Assembly (NCBI GenBank): GCA_037576215.1
Contig: JBANDB010000001.1
Location: 6,076,001-6,140,000, forward strand
Length of the DNA stretch: 64,000 bases
Direction: 5' to 3'
DNA from: Armillaria gallica
Taxonomy: Eukaryota; Basidiomycota; Agaricomycetes; Agaricales; Physalacriaceae
Each line of letters opens with the position of its first letter. Within the stretch, counting starts at the first letter, position 1. The position numbers were made by a program, and so were the translations under genes. Positions 46,801-55,301 of the stretch are shown piece by piece. The notes under the pieces are model-generated. The model was not told where the DNA came from, did not search any database, and worked only from the letters and a program-made list of their open reading frames with translations.

Positions 46801-48279
46801 GCATGGCTTTTCATCTGTGCTCAAAATGCTTGATAAGAAGGTACTTCAATTGGTCCTTGACGTTGACATTCGGTGGTCTTCAACAGATATAATGATTGAG
46901 CGGGCAATTGAACTGCGCGAGGTAACGTACATTTTATTTGATCCTATCATTGACATACTGATTTGTTATCAGGGGATTGAGCTATTCCTTGACAAACGGG
47001 ACTTCGCTGATCTTCGTAAACACAAACTTTCAGAAGATGAGTGGAAAGCATTAGAAATAATACACCAGATATTAGCGGTATGTTTATGTATTTAAAAAGC
47101 CAACTTTACCTACTGATATATGTAGGTACCACACGCATTCCAACAGAAGCTATCTGCTGACAAGACACCAACCCTTTCTTTGGCAATTCCAAGTTTCCGG
47201 CGAATGATCCAACTTTGGCAGGGCCTCAAGATCACCTTTCCAGATGCAGCACCAGCTCTTGATGAGGGCCTTGAGAAGCTAGCGACATATCGGGAACATC
47301 TGGACGTTGTTCCGGCATATACTTTAGCAACCAGTGAGCAAATTTGACAAATGCCGTGCTATCTTTACTAATTGTGCACAATGTAAGTTCTCAACCCTAA
47401 TGCAAAACTACACTGGTACCATCGCTACATGCCAGGAGAGGAGGTAGATGCTCGACAGCTATTTTTGAATAAGGTATTCTTCTTTGATAATTGATCTTGC
47501 CCTTGTTTGAAAGCTGAGATATACAACATAGTTGCGTGATTATCGTTCCACTGCATCAATTCCACCCACACCTGCACGAAATGCCATATCTGATCCTCAC
47601 CGCAACCGCTGGGCCGACGACCTTCTCGGTGATAACCTTTTCGATACAACAATTCACCCGCAAAGTCTCGAAGCTGAAGTTGAAGCATACCTGTCCGACA
47701 TTAAGACTAGCCATGATATTGTAAAGTATTGGCAGGTAAGTAGGCCTTGAGCTACTTCTTTATGAATCTGAAATGGGTACTCCAAGGATAATCAACACGT
47801 TTACCCGACAATATTCATGATGGCCATGGACATCCTTCCAATCCAAGGGACATCTGTATCTTGCGAGCGTGTATTTTCATCTGGGAAAGAGACGGCAACT
47901 CAGCGACGGAACCGACTTGCACCAGATCTAATGGAGGCTCTGCAGATGCTAAAATTTGCCTTCAAACGGGGTCAATTTCTGGACTTCACTGCCGGCACAT
48001 CAAAAGAAGCTGAGATACGTGATTTAGAAGCTATGCTAGCTGACCAGGATAGTGTACCGGAAGATATCTTAACTTTTATCGAGCAGCTACGTGCTGGAAA
48101 TTAAATTATATATTCTTATTACCTATTTTGGCCTTTAGCTGGCTGCTAAGCGTGAGCCGAGCGCAAGCTGAGCCGAGTGAATCAATTTTATTCCAGCTCC
48201 GCTCAGCTAAGAGCTACATATGGGCATAGCTCAAGAAAAGCTGACTGAAGCCGAGCTGAGCCGAGCAGCGGCAACACTA
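43821..48279 (+). mobile_element. hAT DNA transposon, 4,459 bp, in the nuclease gene
   Basis: Terminal inverted repeats TAGTGTTGCCGC (43821-43832) and GCGGCAACACTA (48268-48279) are perfect over 12 bp and flanked by the 8-bp duplication ACGGGGAC. Both subterminal regions (43840-43975 and 48150-48265) are packed with GAGCTGAGC, GAGCCGAGC and GCTCGGCTC variants, the probable transposase-binding repeats. It encodes one spliced transposase gene on the plus strand. The perfect TSD and TIRs suggest a fairly recent insertion. Confidence 0.92.
44498..48104 (+). CDS. hAT-family transposase with BED-type zinc finger
   Basis: ATG at 44498, TAA at 48102-48104, with about a dozen short introns. In order: basic Lys/Arg/Pro-rich N-terminus (GAKKTGRKTRSSHPHPQQE); BED finger with CKFC at about 45465 and HHLLREH at about 45595; the RNase H-like core with MTAHWMEAVGTDADGRTIVC (about 46140) and MTMDNAANNGTF (about 46395), the second acidic motif; RW motif DVDIRWSSTDIMIERA (about 46865); and the C-terminal dimerisation domain with DILPIQGTSVSCERVFSS and RRNRLAPDLMEAL (about 47830-47950). 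The frame can be followed through all parts. The first catalytic Asp of the usual T-x-D-x-W motif appears as Asn (LTMNLSS, about 46094), so the enzyme may be inactive. It belongs to the hAT element. Confidence 0.85.
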
Positions 48280-48287
48280 ACGGGGAC
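48280..48287. repeat. hAT target-site duplication, right (8 bp)
   Basis: ACGGGGAC, identical to 43813-43820. Confidence 0.9.
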
Positions 48288-49040
48288 TATTCAAGGACGA
48301 CAACACTCATATATCTCAGCATGCTATAGTTTCTAAAGCACATGCTGTACGTGCGAATCAGCGTGAATGTTCAGGTTCAGAGATCTATGTATCTTTCATC
48401 CTTCCTGGTGAAATCCTGACGCAGATCACCTCTGCGATTGATGGAACATACAATACCGATACCACAGCAGCTGAGTACGATCAGTTTGTGAAGAAACCAG
48501 AAATTCGTGCATGGCTCTCTCGTGTATTGACCCTTCATGCACGGCCGAACACCTTGGACGATATACAATATCCAACTCTCAAAACTGGCAGAAAACGTAA
48601 GATGGTTGAACCAAGTATCAAGAAAACGAGGCGCATCAAAGCAGAGCCAAGCGTCTCTCAGCCTGTCGGTATGTCAAGTATGTATTCCTGTCTGTCAAAT
48701 CTCTGACAATAACTTTTATAATGCTACAGCCTCGACTTCTGCCAATCTACGCAACAGATCTTACTCAGTCTTAGACATATCTAGTGATGAGAGTGGCGAT
48801 GAAATGACAGGTAGGGCTCATTTCAAACCCCATGTAATCTGTCTCTCATGGTTTTTCAAGGAGCTGCTCCAATAAAGTGCCAGAGACGTGCCTCATCCCC
48901 GAAGTACCGAATTGAAGTTCGATATACAGTGAAAGGGGAGATCCTCGAGTTATGCACAGATGACGAGAATGGATTCTGAATAGGGGCACCTACCCCTCTT
49001 TTTCATATATATAAAATGTATCGCAGACTTTATTCCTTGA

Positions 49041-49068
49041 CTCACTTTCTCTCTCTCTCTCTCCTCTT
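49041..49068 (+). repeat. CT microsatellite
   Basis: About 28 bp of alternating C and T just upstream of the recombinase start; possibly a pyrimidine-rich promoter tract. Confidence 0.7.
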
Positions 49069-49082
49069 AGTATCATACGGAC

Positions 49083-50746
49083 ATGAATACAACCAACGAT
49101 ATTACAAATGCGCTAGGAATTCGCAAGGTCCTAGAAACTGTATCCTCAGATTTAGAGGTCATAGATGACATCGAGGGTGAGCAGGAGAGCTGTGGTGTGT
49201 CTAATGAACACAACGGCAATACGCAGATGGACCCGAATGCACCAGACGATGTCGAGGAGGTTTTAGCCAATATCAGCGAAGCATCGGAGGGTGTCAAGGA
49301 AGGCACTGATGCCGCATATAAAAGGTCGACTGACATTCTTAGTTTCTGACACCTGTATTATTCTAACATGACTACGCTTACACAGGATCATGTTGGCGTT
49401 TAATGACTTCCTTGTTGAGGAGAGCATCATCCAGCCGGGTACTAATATATTCACTGTGCAGAAGCTTGACCCAAACATCGATTACTACATTGTCGGGTTT
49501 ATCATGAAACAGTACGTTCGAGCATTCAATCTGTATCATCTCTATCTGACTTGACGAGGTGTGATGATATTGATATGCACGGCATAAGCAGAGGACCTAA
49601 CAATGCACAGAAGAGCTACTCGAATGCTACGAAGCTCAGAGCAGGCACCACATATGGCTTTCGTAAGAGTGGTCGTTGAGGTAAGGTACCTTGGAGCAGA
49701 GCAACGGCACTTGGAAACCCGTCAATCTCTGATCTTGTATCCTCGTATATGTTAGGTCTTCACAAACGCAAGGTATGCTTTGAAACTCGTTGGTAATATG
49801 TGGGCTGAAGGAAAACACAGGTCGCCAAAGGTGAAACTTCGACTAGCGCTCGAGCCATTGGACCTGTATGTGTCGGTTTCTGTTGTCAAGAACTCATTAC
49901 ATATTTTATTTTCTAGGATACTCTACGGCAGCTCTATGAGCATAATCATAAGCCTGAAAACTGGAATAACGAGCATCTCTCTCAAGGCAACTGGTGTGGA
50001 GGAAATACACAGCGACTACTCCAGGCTGTCTATCTCATAGCGTTTACGTGCTTACTCCGCATTGACAAGGTGTTGAACCTTCAGGCCCATGAGGTCGATG
50101 TCTATGACAACAAAGATGACATTGGCTGTATGTCGATCACCCTTCCTTTTCGTAAAAACGCGCCAGTTGGCGGTAAGTGCATTGAACCACTAGTGCCATT
50201 GCCTGCTGACTTGTTTCGGACATTAGGCATACCTCCATTCGTATTACAAGAACTGCCAGAACAGATGGCACATCTCTGTCCTGTTCGAGCCTTCAGCGCA
50301 TGAATCAGTGCCTCAAGGATTAACAAAGGGAATCTTTTCCCCAACATTGATAAACGTGACCGTCCTGTCACTACCAAGAGCACAGCGATGGTAAAGTACG
50401 AGTTCTATATGCTATGGTTCATACTCATTCAGAACTTTGTTAGAAAGCAGAGGTCTTCCTGCAACTCTTTCGAAATAACCTGTGGGATTTGGATATCATA
50501 CCATATCCCTACGGTACACATTCTTTTCGCTGTGGTGGATGCCAGTGGTTTGCATGCGAACTCCGTTGGTCGATTCGACAGATCTGCGAATGGGGCGGTT
50601 GGAGTACGGACTTTTCACACTTAACAATTGTCAAATATCTGATTTCAGCAAACGACACTCCAACTCTTCGTCAAGATGAGTTTTTCAAGCTGGACTGCCA
50701 AGTAGTCAAATGTATGACCTGTGGACGAACATGTCCATGCGCTTAA
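49083..50746 (+). pseudogene. Crypton-like tyrosine recombinase
   Basis: ATG 49083; first introns 49325-49385 and from 49512. The order is that of agaric Crypton-type recombinases: acidic N-terminus, KLRAGTTYGF region (about 49630), catalytic Arg in CLLRIDKVLNL (CGC 50058-50060), IPLxP region, then GTHSFRCGGCQW with the HxxR pair (His 50519-50521, Arg 50528-50530), CEWGGWS, and the nucleophile Tyr in TIVKYLI (50636-50638). The end is Cys-rich (MTCGRTCPCA). Such enzymes cut and rejoin DNA through a 3'-phosphotyrosine to move circular intermediates. Two in-frame TGA codons (49677-49679, in GR*GKVPW; 50301-50303, in RAFSA*) interrupt it, so it is probably inactive although all active-site residues remain. 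It lies tail-to-tail with the SAP gene, with 96 bp between stops. Confidence 0.75.
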
Positions 50747-50842
50747 TTTTAATAATATTGTTCTGTACCTCACATAGCAAGTAAATGAGAAAAATGTTGT
50801 AACATTTTAAAACTAAGTATGACTAGTACAACGAACTGTATA

Positions 50843-52597
50843 CTAATCATCCTCACCACAACTAATTCCCTTCTTCTCCTTATACAGTTGGACAATAGTT
50901 GGAACATCTGTCAGACGAACTAATTTCCCATTAAGTTTATAGCTAAAGTGATTGATAAAGTCGTCGCCGTACTCCATCAATGCTTGTTGTGCTAGAACGA
51001 GATTTGCATCGGTTCGTCGCATCAAAAGAATTCTTTTGATTGGCGTAAATTTCAGCCTCTGTCCTCGAGAGTCGGAAAACTTGGCCCAGAAGGCATCAGG
51101 CATTGGAGATGCCTGATATGCTTCAACAAAATACTGAAGGCAAAAGGTAAGAAAATGAACAACAGAAAGAAAGAAAAAAGCAAGCGTACCTTCCATTCCA
51201 ACCAGATGCTCCTGAGTTTTTCCCATTCATTCCCTGTTTTCTTGTTCGACTTGTAGATATGCTTCCAATACTTTATTGGAATGGGACGACCATGGATAAC
51301 GATAGGGTAGTCAACAGATGGCGCCCAGTCTGGATTGCGATCATCCCAGCACTGAACTAGATTTTCAAGATTCGTTGAATAGGAGAACGGTTTAGTCGGC
51401 GGAACGTCACCCTGGCGAACGATTAAGACCTGGCCATCAGCAAAGACCAACGAGCACTGGATGGGGTTGACAGCAGTATCATCAGATGATACTGGAGTAT
51501 TGCCATTGCACTCAGACACCGGCAGAGCAGGCAGAGAGAGCAGTGTGGATGGCAAAGTCATCTGCATAGGCCCAAAGGATGGTAGGATCGGTGAGTCTGG
51601 TCAGTCCACTATACCAGAGAAGGCTTCAGGCGAACTTGCAGGGAGCCCCATAATGGTTGAGTCGAAACCCATGGAGGGATGGGGAGTTACCGTCGACGCA
51701 GTCGAAGACAAGGATGAGGGGGAAGAGTTTTGATGAGCGACCAGCTTCTCCTCAACAATAGAGGCAAGATGCTGGAAAAACTCAGGGCTCGCTAAGGGAT
51801 CCTGCGTGTTTGAGATGGCCGTTAGGGTCGAATGGACAGTGAAAAGAGAGAGTGCATACCGTGTTAGGCATGTTAATATTGCGGGCATTGTTGACTCCGG
51901 GCTCTGGGAGGTGGGTGTGTCGCAGATTCCGTGCACGTTCTTCTTCTTTTGCTATCTTGGCCATCCTCCTTTCTGCCTGAAGATGCAATCAACAAACCAA
52001 GCATGAACACAAACAAAAACGGACTTACCCAAGGAATGTAGGCATCCACCTTGGACTGACTGCGAGTATCCACAGATCTTGACATAGGGACGAGTGCCCC
52101 TTTAGGGTTGCTCACTGGTATACTCACATCATGGATGCGGTTTGCTCGATATGTCAGCTTCCTCTTTGTGATACCGCCATCCCTCACCACCCTCACTCCC
52201 TTGTGAGGAAGACACGTTGGAGGGAGAAGCCTGTGAGAGGAGAGGGAGATGAGTATTCATCTGTGTATGGTATGAATAAATGTACTTTGCCTTCCAATGT
52301 TCCGTCCCGGCTTGGCTGAACTTCACAAGCCGCTCACGTCGCGCCGTTTTGTTGCCAGAATGTGCGAGTCCAAAGTGCTCACAAAGTTCTTCCAACCATT
52401 TATTCTTGCGCATCGGAGACCTGGGGAATGGCATTCAGTTAAAGCAAAACCAGCAGAAAGAAACAACAAACGTACAGGTCAAGTTCCTCAGTTTTAAAAT
52501 TACTGTTCTTGTCAAGCCAATTTTTATCATCTTGAAGGCAAGGAAAGACATATAGCTCTGGTGCTGGCAGCGAATTTGGGGGCAGTGGGAAAGACAT
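50843..52597 (-). pseudogene. SAP-domain protein, probable partner of the recombinase
   Basis: ATG at 52597 (MSFPLPPNSLPAPELYVF). The second exon contains a clear SAP motif, KWLEELCEHFGLAHSGNKTA plus RRERLVKFSQ (about 52410-52320). SAP helices bind DNA. Later exons have RKLTYRANRIHD, SKVDAYIPWAERRMAKIAKE, a Ser/Thr-rich linker, and the block PIPIKYWKHIYKSNKKTGNE with KLRSIWLEWK. The last exon ends GEDD at the TAG at 50843. GT..AG introns of 50-70 bp join them in frame. A TGA at 51603-51601 lies in frame between ..SGIVD and PDSPILPSFG; an Arg codon is the likely ancestor. Genes of this composition often sit near Crypton-type recombinases in agarics as far as I recall; this is not certain. Two motif copies lie about 400 bp upstream. 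Confidence 0.55.
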
Positions 52598-53329
52598 GAT
52601 GAGTCCGAGTGTGTTGGTGGATGCGCGTCGCTGTGTGCTGGTGGATGTGCGTCGCTGCTGTCGAACAAGTCGTCTCCTCCTGATGAAGAAGAAAGTAAGG
52701 ATGAGGATGCCGACAAACGACCCTGTGAGACAGGCGGCAAGACGAAGGCCATGATTGGCAGTGCTGTCATGATTCCTGGTGGCAAAGTGTCTTGGTTTAG
52801 TCAGGGTGTGGGAGGGGAGAGGAAAGGGCAAGAGACGCGATTGGGAGAGAGAGGAGAATGAGAGAAAGGAATGCAATGCGAGATATTCCCCCGAAAAAAA
52901 CAAAACGAGCAAGCAAAAATCAAGCCCTCCCCCGGACCCCAACATGCCACAGTCGCATCGCAAACTGAAAACTCAATCCGCCGACGAAGGACGTCAAACG
53001 GGCACAGCAACACATTCGTGTTAGCCATGACAACCTCCCCAATCCCCACACGAACGCAACAAAATCCTCCTCATCGATGAAAGATGTCAAATGAGATGGG
53101 CGACACATTTGTGTCAACCCCCGTCTGGCACCCGAGAGAAAGAAACGAAACGAAGAACAGAAAGGAAAAAGGGGGAGGACGGGAGGGAGAGACAAGAGAG
53201 GCCGCGGAGGCAGTGGGGGAAGGAGCCAAACAGGCGGCGAAGACGGTCGCAGGGACGAGAAACGTCTTCGCTGGCTGTGACCGCCATTGATCCCGGCAGT
53301 TGCCGTGTGATGGAAACGTCAATCTTCCG
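52598..53329. other. Upstream region of the SAP gene
   Basis: No gene seen. It contains two dyad-spacer-box copies (52990-53115) and a purine-rich plus-strand tract (53125-53250) like that at 26.2-26.6 kb. A hydrophobic minus-strand frame (52963-52600) overlaps the start of the SAP gene and is probably chance. Confidence 0.4.
52990..53115 (-). promoter_or_regulatory. Two copies of the dyad / 10-bp spacer / TTTGACGTC motif
   Basis: Given as plus-strand bases: box GACGTCAAA (52990-52998), spacer 52999-53008, dyad AACAC-attc-GTGTT (53009-53022); and box GATGTCAAA (53083-53091), spacer 53092-53101, dyad GACAC-attt-GTGTC (53102-53115). Both read toward the minus-strand SAP gene. The stretch ctcaatccgccgacgaagg before the first copy matches ctcaatctatccgccgatga at 29399. 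Confidence 0.6.
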
Positions 53330-54333
53330 AGGGAAGTCGTGTTCAAGCCAAGGAAGGTCACATTGTCACCATCACGATGTTTCCTCTTTCGATCGACGAC
53401 GGTCGAGTTTTTCTTGCTCGACAAATCATGCAATCAATCCAGGCATCAAGCTCAAGTGCTGGTCAATTGACGAGTAACCTCCTCTTCTGCGCGGGGATGT
53501 AAGTATCGGTTGTGCACGGCATTGGACCATGTTCTTCAAGAGTCAAGATGCTCAGGTCCTATCATCAAGGTTCTCTGTCTCTGTACAAGTTAAACTTGAA
53601 GGAGAGCACCCAAACTCGGGCCTGAGGCTCAGCTGAAAATTTCATTTGCATTAAATCCTCTTTTCCTCTTCTGGTATTATCGTTCAATTCAGTTCAGCGC
53701 TCCCCTTGTTCGTGTCTGCTTCTCTATGTTCAGATTCCTCAAATGAGCATCCTCTTCAATGTACTCTGGTGATGTATTGGCCACCGATATAATGACCAAC
53801 AGTGTCGGGTTCAATTCCCCACTGAAGATTCATAAAAGGTCGATTTATTTTGTGCTCATTCGAGCCGGGCCATGAAGCTTAACTTCTTCCATCTCAAGAG
53901 ATAGTTAGCTCTTCCTTTTTGGCAGCTTATTCTTCGTCTATAGCCACAGGGGAACCTAAAACACATCTACTCTTCCCTCCCTTTGGTGCTGCATCGTGAT
54001 TTTCTACTGTGACATTCAAGTGTGACTCAGTTCCGCGGTAATTCAGATGTTAACTTTTTATTCATCATTCCAACATGAGCATTTCTGCACTTTGATCTAG
54101 TACTACTGAACTTTCTTGCATCTACGCTACCTCGCCCACCTGGTATTATCACCCAGAAGGCCGGCGGTATCAGGCATTTTGGCGCTCCCTTTGTTTCGCG
54201 TCTTTCTCTCTCTGTTCGGACTGACTGATAGTACCTCCTCACAGTGTAGTGGGATACGACACATAGAGCTTGGGTTCGATTCCCATCTGGAGATCCAAAT
54301 GATTGACGATAATGTTTTGTTCTCCATCATGGT
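53330..54333. repeat. Composite tRNA-box repeat R2, left part
   Basis: Homologue of 8200-9221 with the same two tRNA-like modules (box B-like strings near 53811 and 54273). Unlike R1 it runs on without the 4.9 kb insert. Confidence 0.75.
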
Positions 54334-54923
54334 ACTTAGCTTCCTCCTTCTGCTGGCCGTGGCTTGTCCTTTCGCTCATACAGCCCTTACCGTGTCCACA
54401 TCTCTGAGCAGTATTATGAAGCCGTATGCTCTTGGAGTTCTTCCTGCGCATCTTGAATGAATTCGGACCTAGAGCAGCCTCCAGTGGTATACCGGTTAGA
54501 ACTTGGCACACATGAATGGGTTCGATCCCCACTACTACGATCATATAGGGTTAATGGAGCAGCATTTTGAACCTTGCATCTTTTTGAACAGATTTCATGC
54601 ACGGCATTACTTCCTACGGAGATTCTATCTTTCCCGCCATCAACTTTCCCGGGGACGTATACTTCTCTGTGTAAAGACGATAAAAACGCGCCGATTTCCT
54701 CTCGCAAGTTAGTGTACACTTACTAACTCCCTTTCACTTGTCTCTTTTCGACTCCCACATGAGAAATGTAAGTATCCTTCGAACCCTTTTACCAGATTTT
54801 GGCTGAATAGCATTTTTCTCCAGACTGCAGAGGGCCCATAGATCCGAGCCCGGGATCTATGAGTGCATGGGATAGAGAGCTGGGTTTGATTAGTGGTATC
54901 TTAACTTGCATTCAGGGCAGAGG
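54334..54923. repeat. Composite repeat R2, middle part, up to the Ty3 insertion
   Basis: Homologue of 14099-14697. It carries tRNA-like module 4 (54475-54540; box A 54485-54495, box B 54520-54528). It ends in the 5-bp duplication AGAGG (54919-54923). Confidence 0.8.
54919..54923. repeat. Ty3 target-site duplication, left (5 bp)
   Basis: AGAGG, repeated at 63386-63390. The empty site in R1 (14693-14697) has a single AGAGG. Confidence 0.9.
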
Positions 54924-55288
54924 TGTTATGGCCGGACCCGGGAATAACAGACTAGGCGTCTAACGAGACACTACCTCGCACTTCGGGTAGATCGATAGAA
55001 CCGTAGCATCTGTTACAGCGGAGCGGTATACGCAGTAAACTCTCGGCAAGCATTGGGAGTAAAGTCCGGGTGTATTAAACTTAGCTCAAAGCTGGGGTAC
55101 ATGGTTGAGAGCTGTACTACTTAAATACAATATGCGGAATCTAAAAATACTATTGTCTGCGGCTTCGTCAGAAGTCTTGGGGTTGATCGTTGGGGTTTCA
55201 AGCCGTATTGCCGTGGGGCCGAGGTGCCGTATGGTGCTGAGATGCCGGATAAGATAAGATAAGGAAAAGATGTGAAAAAGTCGTAACA
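54924..55288 (-). repeat. LTR (3' LTR of the Ty3 element)
   Basis: 365 bp, 99.2% identical to 63021-63385. Differences at 55167 (G; A in the other), 55238 (T; C) and 55246 (C; T). All lie in CG versus CA/TG dinucleotides. Confidence 0.95.
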
Positions 55289-55301
55289 TCACCCCCTCAT
55301 T
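55289..55301 (-). other. Candidate polypurine tract
   Basis: In the element sense the bases just before the 3' LTR read TGAGGGGGTGA. The tract overlaps the pol stop codon, whose TGA abuts the LTR. It should prime plus-strand DNA synthesis. Confidence 0.6.

Larger units (their letters stand above)
42529..48979 (+). pseudogene. GEN1/XPG-like structure-specific nuclease, split by a hAT element
   Basis: Exons before the insertion: 42529-42552 (MGVKGGWD), 42606-42709, 42767-42998, about 43051-43168, about 43221-43329 and about 43379-43820. The XPG N-region shows GVDAS; the middle shows VFDGPHRPAYKR; the XPG-I region shows APGEAEAELAML and SEDFDTMIFGARQVI; the helix-hairpin-helix entry is LLAGGDYDDGIQGCG. 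Such enzymes cut Holliday junctions or flaps using acidic residues of these motifs. The hAT element interrupts codon ..KRRG|L at 43820/43821. After its target duplication the frame resumes at 48288 (LFKDDNTHISQHA..) and ends with basic/Ser-rich exons at TGA 48977. One in-frame TGA (42838-42840, FK*LGCLF) probably replaces an Arg codon. The gene is therefore inactive twice over. Confidence 0.8.
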
